The notes below the pieces were generated by a model, which worked only from the letters and a program-made list of their open reading frames with translations, made no database searches and was not told the DNA's origin. The position numbers and the translations under genes are program-made. Shown here one piece after another: positions 1 through 9,900 of a stretch of DNA of 59,085 nt; the first letter of the stretch is position 1; the number at the start of each line of letters is the position of its first letter. The stretch is from UBA11524 sp034104265 (GTDB taxonomy: Bacteria; Bacillota; Clostridia; Christensenellales; Aristaeellaceae): positions 1 to 59,085 of the forward strand of contig JAXEEE010000118.1 of NCBI GenBank assembly GCA_034104265.1. The letters run 5' to 3'.

Positions 1-39
1 CAAAACAGCAAGAGGGGTACGAGGGGGCAACGCCCCCTG

Positions 40-259
40 GCCCTGCACGACTGCGTCGCGGTGCGCCTGTTGCGCACCGTGACCCCTGCAAGCGCGGCGC
101 GCCCTCCGCGCGCCGTGCCTTCGCACAACCTGCACGACACCCCCACGCGCGCGCAACCGTGACCGAAGGCCCTTAACCCATTCGCGAGAATGGGAGTCCA
201 GAGGGCTATGCAGCCCTCTGGCAGGGGTGCAGGGGGCAGCGCCCCCTGCATGCTGGACA
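40..259 (+). repeat. Dispersed palindromic repeat (family G), copy 1
   Basis: This gene-free stretch at the window start is a chain of hairpins. The clearest is CCAGAGGGCT-atgc-AGCCCTCTGG at 199-222, with CCCATTC-gcga-GAATGGG just before it. A second copy in inverted orientation lies at 58870-59030 with the same order of blocks, and some stems keep pairing through compensatory changes. The repeat ends at the smc promoter. No ORF in it looks real. It could equally be the 3' element of a gene lying left of the window. Confidence 0.6.
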
Positions 260-283
260 TAAACGCGCTTCCTATGATATAAT
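254..283 (+). promoter_or_regulatory. Promoter of smc
   Basis: TGGACA at 254-259 and TATAAT at 278-283 are separated by 18 bp. A TG dinucleotide sits one base upstream of the -10 (extended -10). It lies about 50 bp before the smc start. Confidence 0.7.
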
Positions 284-331
284 GAGCAGTACGGCTGCGT
301 GGAGCGCGGCCCATACTGAAGGGGGAACCCC

Positions 332-3300
332 ATGCGGCTCAAGAAACTGGAACTGTACGGCTTCAAGTCCTTCGCGCAGCGGACGGAGATCGTCTTCGGC
401 GAGGGAATCACGGGCATTGTCGGGCCCAACGGCTCGGGCAAGAGCAACATCGGCGATGCGGTGCGCTGGGTGCTGGGCGAGCAGTCCGCAAAAACCCTGC
501 GCGGCTCCAGCATGTCCGACGTGATCTTCAACGGCACCCAGAAGCGCAAACCCCTCTCCTACTGCGAGGTCAGCCTCGTGTTCGACAACGAGGATCGCTC
601 CCTGCCCATGGATTTCGCCGAGATCATGGTCACCCGCCGGGTCTACCGCAACGGCGAGAGCGAGTACTACCTCAACCGCGCCGCCTGCCGCCTGAAGGAC
701 ATCATCGACCTCTTCCGCGACACCGGCATCGGCAAGGAAGGCTACTCCATCATCGGCCAGGGCCGCATCGACGAGATTCTCTCCCGCCGCAGCGAGGATC
801 GCCGCCAGGTCTTTGAGGAAGCCGCAGGCATTGTCAAGTTCAAGGCCCGAAAGGAAGAAGCCGACAAGAAGCTGGAGCGGACGCTGGAAAACGCCGCCCG
901 CATTGACGATATTCTGGAGGAACTCACCCGGCAGCTGCGCCCCCTGGAGGAACAGGCGAAGAACGCCCGGGTGTATATTGAGCTGTCCGCAGAGCTGAAG
1001 GTGCTGGATCTGAACCTGTTCCTCGTCCGCTCCGACAAGGCCAAGGAACGCCTGGCCGAATTGGACACGGAGCTGATGAACCTCCGCGCTGTGCTGGACG
1101 CCACCCAGGCCGCCCTGCAGGACAAAACCCGGCAGCGGGACGACCAGCAGGCGGACATCGCCCAGCTGGAGGAGAAGATCACCGGCGCGCGCAACGGCCT
1201 GATGGCCTGCGCCGAAGCCGTCCATGAGGCCGCCAACACCCTCTCCGCCCTGCAAAGCCGCCGGGACGCCCGGCAGGAGAACCGCGCCCGCATCCAGGAG
1301 GAGCAGCAGGACGCCGCCCGCCGCCTGGAGGAGCTGGACGCGCTGTTCGAGCGGGCGCAGAGCGAGCGGGATTCCCAGGAGGAATTGCTGGACGCTGCCC
1401 AGCAGGCCCTGAATCAGGCCCGCCGGGACGCGGAGGAAGCCTCCGCCCGGGAGACCGAGACCGACGAGGCTCTCGAAGCCCACAAGGCCGCCATCATGAC
1501 CGCCATGAACCGCCTCTCCGCCGTGCGCAACGATCAGACCCGTCTGAAAACCATGCGCGGGCAGATGGAGGAACGGCTGGCGGATCTGTCCGTGTCCGGG
1601 GAGAAAATGAAGGAGACGGAGGAGCGGCTGGACGGGGCTGTCCGGGAGGCCGCCGCCAAGCTGGCAGAGGAGCAGCAGCGTCAGGCCGAGCTGTCCGAGA
1701 AGTACCGGGACAAGACGGAGGAACTGAATCAGCAGGACGCGGCGCTGATGGGCATCCGCACCGAGGCCGAAGCCCTCTCCGCCGAGCTGCAGTCCGCCCA
1801 GAGCCGGCAGAAGCTGCTCATTGAAATGACCCGGGACATGGAGGGCTACAACAACGCCGTCCGCAAGGCGGTGCAGTTCGCCCGTGACCGGGGCATGAAG
1901 TCCGTGCGGGGCGTGCTGGCCCGGCTGATTTCCGTGCCCAGGGCGTATGAAACCGCCATCGACATGGCCCTGGGCGCGGCGCAGCAGAACATCGTCACCG
2001 ACGACGAGCATACCGCCAAGGAGCTGATCCAGTACCTGCGCAACAATCGTCTGGGCCGGGCCACCTTCCTGCCCATGACCACCGTGCGCAGCAAGCTGCT
2101 GAACGACCGGGAGCGGCAGGCCCTGAAGCTGCCCGGGTGCATCGGCGTGGCGTCGGATCTGATCGACTGCGCGCCGGAGTACCGGGGCATCGTGGAGAAC
2201 CTGCTGGGCCGCACGGTCATCGCGGAGAACCTGGACGTGGGCATTCCCATCATGAGGGCAGGCAATCATGCCTTCCGCCTGGTGACGCTGGAGGGCGACG
2301 TGATGCACTCCGGCGGCTCCATGACCGGCGGCTCCTCCGCGTCGAGGGCGGTGGGCCTGCTGGGCCGGGAGCGGGAGCTGAAGGAGCTGACCGAGTCGCT
2401 GCGGACAGGGAAAATACGCCTGGACGCCTTCCGGCAGAAGCTGGCGGAGGGTCAGGCGAAGAAGAACAGCCTGAAGCAGCAGTGCGGCGATGCGCTGAAC
2501 GAATTGCATCAGCAGGAGATTGCCGTGGCCCGGGAGACCGCCCGGCATGAAAGCGCCCAGGCGGATCTCGCCGCCCACCGGGAGCGCATGGAGCAGACCG
2601 CCCAGGCCCGGGTGCAGCTGGAGGAAGCCATGGCCCAGCTGGACGCGCAGCTGACGGAAATTAGCCAGCAGAGCGGCGACGCGCAGCTGGATCAGTCCGC
2701 CATGGAGGAAAAGACCGCCGCCCTGCAGGAGGCCTTGCAGCAGGCCCGGAGCCGGGCCGCCGAGGCCGCCGACCGGGTGATGACCCGCACGCTGCAGCTG
2801 TCCGATTTGCGGCATCAGCTGGACGTGATGTACCGCGACCATGACCGGTATCAGCAGGATCGCAACCAGCTGATGCGGGAGACGGAGCGCCGGGCCGGTC
2901 AGCTGGCCGATATGGACGGTCAGGATCAGCAGGACGCAGCGGAAATCGCCCGTGTGACAGCGCTGAAGGAAACCCGCCTTCTGGAGCAGAAGCGTCAGGA
3001 GCAGGTGACGGCCTCCCTGGAAAGCCGCCGCACCGATGCCCAGGCGCGGCTCAAGGACGTGCTGACCGACATGGAGAACCTGCATCAGTCCCTGAGCCGG
3101 GACACGGATCGCGTGCACCGGACGGAGATGGTGCGGGCCAAGGTAGACGGCGACCTGCGGACGCTGCAAAACCGCATCTGGGACACCTACGAGGTGACCT
3201 ACGCCGGGGCGGAGGAGTTCCGGCAGACGGAGGGCTTCGACGCGGTGGAAGCCGACCGGCGGGCCGCGCAGCTGATGAGCCAGATCCGGGCTCTTGGCAG

Positions 3301-3898
3301 CGTGAACGTGAACGCCGTGGAGGAATACGCCGCCACCAAGGAGCGCTTCGACGATCTGACGAGGCAGCAGGAGGATCTGCGGCAGGCGGAGAAGGATCTG
3401 CGGGAGCTGATCGAGCGGCTGCTGGAGCAGATGCGGGTGACCTTCGTGGAGAACTTCACGAAGATGCAGGGGTACTTCTCGGAGACCTTCACGCGGCTGT
3501 TCGGCGGCGGACATGCGGAATTGAAGCTGATGGACCCGGAGGATCCGCTGAACTGCGGCATCGAGGTCAACGCCCAGCCCCCGGGCAAGAAGCTGCAGCT
3601 GCTGTCGCTGCTCTCCGGCGGCGAGCGTGCGCTGACGGCCATCGCCATCCTCTTCGCCATGCTGAAGCTGAAGCCCACGCCCTTCTGCATCCTGGACGAG
3701 ATCGAGGCCGCCCTGGACGACGCCAACATCGGTTACTACGCCGACTACCTGAAGGAGTACAGTAGAAGCACCCAGTTCATCGTCATCACCCACCGCAAGG
3801 GCACCATGGAGCGCTGCAACTCCCTCTTCGGCGTAGCCATGGAGGAGCAGGGCGTGAGCCGGATGGTCTCCGTCAGCCTGCAGGATTACAAGGAATAA
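332..3898 (+). CDS. smc: Chromosome segregation protein SMC
   Basis: This is the 1188-residue SMC ATPase, which with ScpA/ScpB forms the condensin that organises newly replicated origins. Seen directly: Walker A GPNGSGKSN at residues 31-39, long heptad-rich coiled coils, a hinge around 510-660, the ABC signature LSGGERA near 1094 and a Walker B ending in CILDEIEAALDD near 1119. The length is typical for the family. The ATG at 332 follows AAGGGGG. The gene lies directly left of the oriC-like region, where many Firmicutes carry dnaA, and is transcribed toward dnaN. In B. subtilis smc sits elsewhere, with rnc and ftsY. In B. subtilis SMC is loaded at ParB-parS, and parS sites lie only 3-7 kb away here. 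Confidence 0.97.
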   Translation: MRLKKLELYGFKSFAQRTEIVFGEGITGIVGPNGSGKSNIGDAVRWVLGEQSAKTLRGSSMSDVIFNGTQKRKPLSYCEVSLVFDNEDRSLPMDFAEIMVTRRVYRNGESEYYLNRAACRLKDIIDLFRDTGIGKEGYSIIGQGRIDEILSRRSEDRRQVFEEAAGIVKFKARKEEADKKLERTLENAARIDDILEELTRQLRPLEEQAKNARVYIELSAELKVLDLNLFLVRSDKAKERLAELDTELMNLRAVLDATQAALQDKTRQRDDQQADIAQLEEKITGARNGLMACAEAVHEAANTLSALQSRRDARQENRARIQEEQQDAARRLEELDALFERAQSERDSQEELLDAAQQALNQARRDAEEASARETETDEALEAHKAAIMTAMNRLSAVRNDQTRLKTMRGQMEERLADLSVSGEKMKETEERLDGAVREAAAKLAEEQQRQAELSEKYRDKTEELNQQDAALMGIRTEAEALSAELQSAQSRQKLLIEMTRDMEGYNNAVRKAVQFARDRGMKSVRGVLARLISVPRAYETAIDMALGAAQQNIVTDDEHTAKELIQYLRNNRLGRATFLPMTTVRSKLLNDRERQALKLPGCIGVASDLIDCAPEYRGIVENLLGRTVIAENLDVGIPIMRAGNHAFRLVTLEGDVMHSGGSMTGGSSASRAVGLLGRERELKELTESLRTGKIRLDAFRQKLAEGQAKKNSLKQQCGDALNELHQQEIAVARETARHESAQADLAAHRERMEQTAQARVQLEEAMAQLDAQLTEISQQSGDAQLDQSAMEEKTAALQEALQQARSRAAEAADRVMTRTLQLSDLRHQLDVMYRDHDRYQQDRNQLMRETERRAGQLADMDGQDQQDAAEIARVTALKETRLLEQKRQEQVTASLESRRTDAQARLKDVLTDMENLHQSLSRDTDRVHRTEMVRAKVDGDLRTLQNRIWDTYEVTYAGAEEFRQTEGFDAVEADRRAAQLMSQIRALGSVNVNAVEEYAATKERFDDLTRQQEDLRQAEKDLRELIERLLEQMRVTFVENFTKMQGYFSETFTRLFGGGHAELKLMDPEDPLNCGIEVNAQPPGKKLQLLSLLSGGERALTAIAILFAMLKLKPTPFCILDEIEAALDDANIGYYADYLKEYSRSTQFIVITHRKGTMERCNSLFGVAMEEQGVSRMVSVSLQDYKE

Positions 3899-3964
3899 AC
3901 ACGGTTTTGGGCGGAATATGCAGGCTTATTCATCATCAAAGGATAAGCATCCGCCGGGGGCGGG

Positions 3965-4355
3965 AATGTGGATTGCCGGTGGACAGCCCCTTCCCGGAAT
4001 TCCCTGCAATGCCAAAAGAAACGCGGGTTTCCGGTTATCCACAGAAGGTTGTCCACAGCCTGTGGAGCGTGTGGACAAGCCTGTACACCCCCTGTGCACT
4101 GCCTATGCAATCCCGAAGATGAAAGCGTATACGGGCAGGAAATATGCATGGGATTCACCCCCTGCAGGCAGGAATGTTCCCGCATGGCATGGAATATAAT
4201 GTGAGAAGCGGGAATTATCCACCGTTTATCCCGCGCACTTCACCCTCCGTCCACTTTTGGCAGGGCCCCAAAACCCTTGCCGCGCCTGGGCAGACGACAC
4301 TTTTCCACAATATTCACACCCCCTACTACGACTACGGTTTACTATATACTATACC
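3965..4355. other. oriC: Probable chromosomal replication origin (oriC)
   Basis: The 484-bp gene-free gap between smc and dnaN holds DnaA boxes: TTATCCACA at 4035-4043, TTGTCCACA at 4049-4057, TGTGGACAA (reverse) at 4070-4078, TTATCCACC at 4215-4223 and TTTTCCACA at 4301-4309, followed by a degenerate box at 4310-4318. Next come a short C run and an AT-rich element. The order of the last three parts matches the B. subtilis basal unwinding system: strong box, weak box, GC-rich spacer, DnaA-trios. The adjacent dnaN-recF pair and nearby parS sites support the call. dnaA is not in the window. Confidence 0.85.
4323..4355 (+). other. DnaA-trio / DNA unwinding element of oriC
   Basis: After the last DnaA box the sequence reads CTA-CTA-CGA-CTA and then an AT-rich TTTACTATATACTATA stretch. 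On the complementary strand this gives repeated TAG triplets, the DnaA-trio pattern described in B. subtilis. Distance and orientation relative to the boxes at 4301-4318 agree with that model. The start of dnaN is about 30 bp further on, so the element overlaps its likely promoter region. Confidence 0.65.
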
Positions 4356-4382
4356 TACCTGACTGACAGAGAGGATGATCCC

Positions 4383-5498
4383 ATGCAATTTACGATGAAC
4401 GCCCAGGACCTTCTGGACGGGCTGAATACCGTCACGCGGGCGCTGGCTGCCCGGCCTGCCAAGCAGATTCTGGAGGGCGTGCTGGTGGAGGCCTCCGACG
4501 AGGGGATCAACCTGACCTGCTCCGACGGCAGCCTGACCATTGAGAGCGTCCTCACCGCCGAGGTAAAGGAGCCCGGACGGGTGGTTCTTCCCGGCAAGCT
4601 CCTGACGGAGCTGGTGCGCAAGCTCCCCGGCGGCAGCGTGACCGTCAAGGTCAACGAGAACCACTCCGCCTCCATCCGCTGCATGTCCTCCAAGAGCAAC
4701 CTGGCGGGCATGAACCCCATGGAGTACCCGGAGATGGCCGAGGTGGAGAGCGGCGTCACCATCAAGATTCCGCAGAATAAATTGAAGGAAATGATCGCCC
4801 GGGTGGTGTTTGCCATCGCCACGGACGAGAGCCGGCAGATCCTCACCGGCTGCCTGCTGGAGGTCAAGCAGGACGAGGCCCGTCTGGTGGCCCTGGACGG
4901 CTTCCGCCTAGCCATGCAGAAGGTCTTCCAGCCCTTTGAGCTGCCTGCCGGACAGGAGGTGCTCAAGGCTGTCATTCCCGGGCGCGTCCTGGGCGAACTG
5001 AGCAAGATCCTCCTGGAGGATGAGGACTTCTGCACCCTCTACATCGGCAAGACCCGCATGCAGGCCAGCTTCGGCAACACCCGCCTGTCCACGGTGCTGC
5101 TGGCCGGGGAGTACATTGATTATCGGAAGATTCTGCCCCCCGCCTTCAAGACCCAGGCCCGTGCCGACCGCATCCAGGTGCAGAACGCCATCGACCGCGC
5201 CAGCCTCATGGCCAGGGAGGGCAAGAACAACCTGATCCGCATGCGCTTCACCGAGGGCAGCCTGACCATCACCTCCAATGCTGAATTGGGCGACGTGCTG
5301 GAGGAGATGGATGCCACCCTCTCCGGCGACCCCATCGAGATCGCCTTCAACGCCAAGTACATCACCGACGTGATCCGCAACATCAGCGACGAGGAGCTGT
5401 GCATGAAGTTCAACAGCAATGTCAGCCCCTGCGTGGTCTGCCCCATGGAGGGGGAGGGCTACCTGTACCTGATCCTGCCGGTGCGCGTGTTCTCCTGA
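4383..5498 (+). CDS. dnaN: DNA polymerase III beta sliding clamp
   Basis: This 371-residue protein is the replicative processivity clamp, which forms a dimeric ring around DNA behind the fork. The sequence shows the usual three-fold clamp organisation, with a conserved N-terminus (MQFTMNAQDLLDGLNTV), an internal SRQILTGCLLEV-type segment and a C-terminal YLILPVRVF end that fits the clamp C-terminus. The ORF is open further upstream, but ATG 4383 is chosen because AGAGAGGATG precedes it and the product then has normal family length. It is followed by recF after 18 bp, with no yaaA between them as in B. subtilis. Confidence 0.97.
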   Translation: MQFTMNAQDLLDGLNTVTRALAARPAKQILEGVLVEASDEGINLTCSDGSLTIESVLTAEVKEPGRVVLPGKLLTELVRKLPGGSVTVKVNENHSASIRCMSSKSNLAGMNPMEYPEMAEVESGVTIKIPQNKLKEMIARVVFAIATDESRQILTGCLLEVKQDEARLVALDGFRLAMQKVFQPFELPAGQEVLKAVIPGRVLGELSKILLEDEDFCTLYIGKTRMQASFGNTRLSTVLLAGEYIDYRKILPPAFKTQARADRIQVQNAIDRASLMAREGKNNLIRMRFTEGSLTITSNAELGDVLEEMDATLSGDPIEIAFNAKYITDVIRNISDEELCMKFNSNVSPCVVCPMEGEGYLYLILPVRVFS

Positions 5499-5516
5499 CC
5501 GACCTGACAAGAGCTT

Positions 5517-6689
5517 ATGCTGATTGAAGAAATCAAGCTGCGGGATTTCCGCAATTACGGGGAGCTGACCCTTCACCCCCACCCGGGGGTGAACCTGCTC
5601 TTCGGCCAGAACGGCTCCGGCAAGACCAATCTGCTGGAAGCCGTTCATTATTGCGCCCTGGGCCGCAGCCACCGCACCAGCCAGGATCGGGAGGTGGTGC
5701 GCAAGGGCGCGGCCATGGGCGCGGCGGGGGTCACCGTGCGCAAGGCCACCGGCCGCTGCGACATCGCCGTGAAGCTCACCCCCGGGGAGAGCCGCAAGAA
5801 GCAGGTCTTCCTGGACCGCAAGCGGGCCTCCCGGCTGTCGGACATGATGGGAAGGCTCCAGTGCGTCATCTTCTCTCCGGAGGACCTGATGCTCGTCAAG
5901 GAAGGCCCCGCCCTCCGCCGCCGCTACCTGGACATGATGCTCAGCCAGCTGTCCACGGCCTACTTCGTCGCCCTGCAGCAGTACAACAAGGCCCTCGACC
6001 AGCGCAACGCCATCCTGCGGGACATGAAGAAGGGCGGCAAGTGTGAGGTGGCCATGCTGGACGCCTTCGAGGACGCCATGGCCGCGCCCTGCCAGGTCAT
6101 CATCCCCCTGAGGCGGAAAATCCTCGCCCAGGTGGCGGCATCGGCGGCGGAAAAGTACGCCTCCATCAGCGGACGCCCCGGGGAGCCATTCGGTATGCAG
6201 TACCAGTGCTGCACCCAGGAACAGGCGGACATCCCCGGTACCGTGCGCCGCTCCCTCCAGCAGAGCCGCAGGGAGGACGCCTTCCGGGGCGGCACGGGCT
6301 TCGGCATCCACCGGGAGGACATCGGCCTGACCCTCTCCGGCCGGGAGATGAAGCTGTTCGCCTCCCAGGGGCAGATCCGCACGGCGGCCCTTTCCATGAA
6401 GCTGGCCCAGCTGGAGGTATTCCGCGCCGCCACAGGGGAAACACCTGTTCTCCTGCTGGACGACGTGATGAGCGAGCTGGACATGACCCGCCGCACCCGG
6501 CTGCTGCAGGAGATCAGCGGCGTGCAGACCTTCGTCACCTGCACGGACGAGAGCGACCTGGACGGCTGCCACGACCGCCGCAGCTACCGGGTCAGCGCGG
6601 GGGAAAACGGCCTTGCTGCCATCGCCGAGACCAGCAGCGGTCAGCCGGTGCCGCCCCGCCCCGAGCCGGAGGATCCCGACTTCACCTGA
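5517..6689 (+). CDS. recF: DNA replication and repair protein RecF
   Basis: RecF is an SMC-like ATPase that helps load RecA at single-strand gaps with RecO and RecR. The 390-residue product shows Walker A GQNGSGKTN near residue 30, a signature region (FASQGQIRTAALSMKLAQ) and Walker B LLLDDVMSELD. The ATG lies 18 bp after dnaN, so the two are probably co-transcribed. The C-terminal tail is slightly extended and rich in Pro and Glu. A terminator hairpin starts at the stop codon. Confidence 0.95.
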   Translation: MLIEEIKLRDFRNYGELTLHPHPGVNLLFGQNGSGKTNLLEAVHYCALGRSHRTSQDREVVRKGAAMGAAGVTVRKATGRCDIAVKLTPGESRKKQVFLDRKRASRLSDMMGRLQCVIFSPEDLMLVKEGPALRRRYLDMMLSQLSTAYFVALQQYNKALDQRNAILRDMKKGGKCEVAMLDAFEDAMAAPCQVIIPLRRKILAQVAASAAEKYASISGRPGEPFGMQYQCCTQEQADIPGTVRRSLQQSRREDAFRGGTGFGIHREDIGLTLSGREMKLFASQGQIRTAALSMKLAQLEVFRAATGETPVLLLDDVMSELDMTRRTRLLQEISGVQTFVTCTDESDLDGCHDRRSYRVSAGENGLAAIAETSSGQPVPPRPEPEDPDFT

Positions 6690-6732
6690 CGGCGCAATGC
6701 TCCGAAACGCGAACGGACATGCGCCGTTTTTT
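6689..6732 (+). terminator. Intrinsic terminator after recF
   Basis: ACGGCGCA at 6689-6696 pairs with TGCGCCGT at 6720-6727 and is followed by a T run. The stem overlaps the recF stop codon. Confidence 0.65.
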
Positions 6733-6906
6733 GCTGCTGAAAAACAGGGGCAACTCGTTCCGGCGGACGGGGATCCAGTCAAAAAAGCGGAAAATATCCG
6801 TTTTCAACGGCACAGATGGCGCACAGTCCTTGCACAGCAAGGATATACAGATTGCATAATATAATAACAACATAATCATAGCACAGAAACACACGATGCA
6901 CCCGGA

Positions 6907-6922
6907 TGTTTCACGTGAAACA
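6907..6922. promoter_or_regulatory. parS: parS site 1 (perfect)
   Basis: TGTTTCACGTGAAACA is the exact 16-bp consensus ParB-binding palindrome. It lies between recF and addA, next to an AT-rich stretch (6842-6895). It also encodes a spurious MFHVKH N-terminus if addA is started too early. Confidence 0.93.
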
Positions 6923-6923
6923 C

Positions 6924-6952
6924 TTTCCCCGGGGGACAATCTGTGATACAAT
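6924..6952 (+). promoter_or_regulatory. Possible addA promoter
   Basis: TACAAT at 6947-6952 is a reasonable -10. The matching -35 position (TTTCCC, 6924-6929) is weak. The site abuts parS, so ParB could affect it. Confidence 0.4.
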
Positions 6953-6974
6953 GACCATGGAAGGAGGGATCGCC

Positions 6975-9900
6975 GTGGCAACCAGGTGGATGCAGGAGCA
7001 GCAGCAGGCCATCCAGGCCAGGAATCATACGATTCTGGTCAGCGCCGCCGCGGGCTCCGGCAAGACCGCCGTGCTGGTGGAGCGCATCGTCACCCTGCTG
7101 AAGGAGGGCTTCCGGCTGAACCGGATGCTCATCGTTACCTTCACCCGGGCGGCAGCGGCGGAAATGCGCCAGCGGCTGAATCAGCGGCTGCTCAAGGAGC
7201 TACACAGCGACCCCGACGTGATGGGTCAGGCCCTGGACGATCTGGAGTGCACGGAAATCTCCACCATCCACGCCTTCTGTCAGAAGGTGCTGCGGAACAA
7301 CTTCGAGGCCGTGGGCATCGACCCCCTCAGCCGGGTGGCGGAAACCAAGCAGACCGAGTCGCTGTTCGAGCAGGCCTTCCGGGACGCCATGAACGAGCTG
7401 CTGGAGGAGGAAGATAACGCGGACTTCCAGGCCTTCGCCGCAGCCTTCAGCCAGCGTGACATCCATGACATGACCGACCAGCTGTATGAGTTCCTCATGT
7501 CCCTGCCACAGCCCTTCGACTGGCTGGATCAGAAGGTCAGCCAGGTGCAGGCGGAGGACTGGGCGCAGCACCCATGGTATCAGGTGCTGGTGCAGCAGGC
7601 CCGGCGGCAGCTGCAGGGCATGCAGGTGCTGCTGGACAGCCAGGCCCGCATGTTCGATCTGCCTGATGCGGTGGATCAGCTGCACGTCACCTGGGAGCAG
7701 GACGCGAAGGCCTGCCGTGCGCTGATGGCATCCGCCCAGGGGGAGCCCTACGCCCTTCGGGAAGCCCTGGCCACCTTCAGCATGGTACGGGCAGCGGCTT
7801 GCCGGGGCCTGACTGACGGGCAGAAGCAGTGGCAGAAGCAGTACAAGGCCCTGCGGGATGAAATCAAAGACATGGTGAAGGAATGCGCCGCCTCCCTCCG
7901 GCTGGACGAGGACAAGCTGAACCGGGAGTTTGGCGTGATCCAGCAGCATTTGAAGGGGCTGGCCTCGCTGGTGAAGCGGGTGCATCTGCGCTTCAGCGAG
8001 AGCAAGCAGGCCATGAGCTATCTGGACTTCTCCGACCTGGAGCAGATGACCATGACCGTGCTGTCCCAGCCGGCATACCGGCAATCCCTGCAGGAGGAGT
8101 ACGACCACATCTTCGTGGACGAGTGCCAGGACGTATCCGCCGTGCAGGATGCCATCCTTCAATCCATCCACGGGGAAAACAGCTGCATGTTCATGGTGGG
8201 CGACGTGAAGCAGAGCATCTACCGCTTCCGCCGGGCGGAGCCAACGCTGTTCCTCAAACGCATGCTGACCTACTCCGATGATCCCACTGCACCCGAGCGG
8301 CGCATCTTCCTGCAGAAGAACTTCCGCAGCCGCACCGCCGTGCTGGAGGGCACGAACCTGGTCTTCCGCCAGCTGATGCGCCGCAGCGTCACCGAGCTGG
8401 ACTACACCGACGGGGAAGCTCTGATTCCCGGCCGCTGCACGGAGAACGACCCGCCGGTGGAGATCCACCTGGTGCAGCAGCCGGAGGGCGGCGTTTCCGG
8501 GGAGATCGCGGCGGAGGTACAGGTGATCGTCAGCCGGATCAGGGAGCTGCTCACAACCCGCTTCGACGACGGCGGTACCCTGCGGCCCTACCAGTACCGG
8601 GACATGGTGATTCTCCTGCCGAAGGTGGCGGGGGTGGGCTCGGCCATGGCGCAGCTGCTGGAGGAGCAGGGCGTGCCGGTGTTCTTCGACGGGACGGAAA
8701 GCTACTTCAACCTGGCGGAAATCACCGCCATGACGGCCCTGCTGCAGGTGCTGGACAACCCCCGGCAGGATGTGCCGCTGATGGCCGTGCTGAAGCAGAC
8801 GCCCTTCCACCTGACCGACAGCGACCTGGCGGACATCCGTCTGTGCAGGACAGGCCGGGATGTGCCCTTCCATGAGGCCTATGAGGCCTGCTGCGAGGGA
8901 GATACATCCTTGTCGGAAAAGTGCCGTGTTTCACGTGAAACATTGGCAAAATGGCGATTCATGTCGGAGGTCATGCGTCTGCCGGACTTCCTGTGGTACC
9001 TGGTGCGGGAGACGGGCTTGTACGCCGCCTGCGGCGCACTGCCGGAGGGTGAGCTTCGCCAGGCGAACCTGCGGATGCTCTGCCAACGGGGCGCGGAGTT
9101 CGAGCAGAACGGCGGGTATACCCTGTCCGGGTTCCTGCAGCAGCTGGCGGAGCAGAAATCCAGCGGGGACGAGCGTTCCGCCAAGATGCTGGGCGAGAAT
9201 GAGAACCTGGTGCGCATCATGACCATCCACAAAAGCAAGGGTCTGGAATTCCCGGTGGTGTTCTGCGCGCGAATGAGCGGCAAGCTGCATCTGCCCCGCC
9301 GGGGAGGTCTGCTGATGCACAGCCGTCTGGGGGTCTGCCTGCCCTATGTGAACCGGAGCCTGAACATCCGCCGGGACACCATGGCGGACGCGGCCTTCGA
9401 GATTCAGCGGCTGCTGGATGAAAAGGCGGAGAAGGCCCGGCTGCTGTACGTGGCCATGACCCGCGCCCGGGAGCAGCTGATCATGATCGGCTGTGTGCCG
9501 GAGGACGGCAAGCTGCTGTGGCAGATGCCGGAGAGCGACTACCGCATTCTCGCTGCGGACAGCATGCTGGACTGGGTGCTGCAGGCGGTTTCAACAAAGG
9601 ACAATCCACATTTGTCCACAGGCTTTCCACAGGCCGCAAACCCTTGTAAAATCAAGGTTTGGGGGGATCTTCATCCACAGGCTGTGGATAAAAACAAAGT
9701 TATCCACAGTCTGGAAGAATGGCTGAATACCACGCTTTCCGGCGATGCTGGGGATAAGTTGGGGATTCTTTGGCAGGGCATGTACGAGGCGCATGCCGCC
9801 GCGCCGCTGAAAACCTCCGTTACCAGCCTGGCCCGCAAGGACGTGCTGAAGGATCCGCTGCCCCTTACCGACGCGGACGAGGACAGCGAGAGCAAGCGTC

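Noticed and set aside
272..3793. 1173-codon open frame on the minus strand across smc
   Set aside because: It is antisense to an unmistakable SMC gene; its translation is low-complexity Leu/Gly/His/Gln-rich, typical of the complement of a high-G+C coding region.
6906..6974. N-terminal extension MFHVKH of AddA
   Set aside because: These codons are the parS site and a likely promoter; GTG 6975 has the ribosome binding site.
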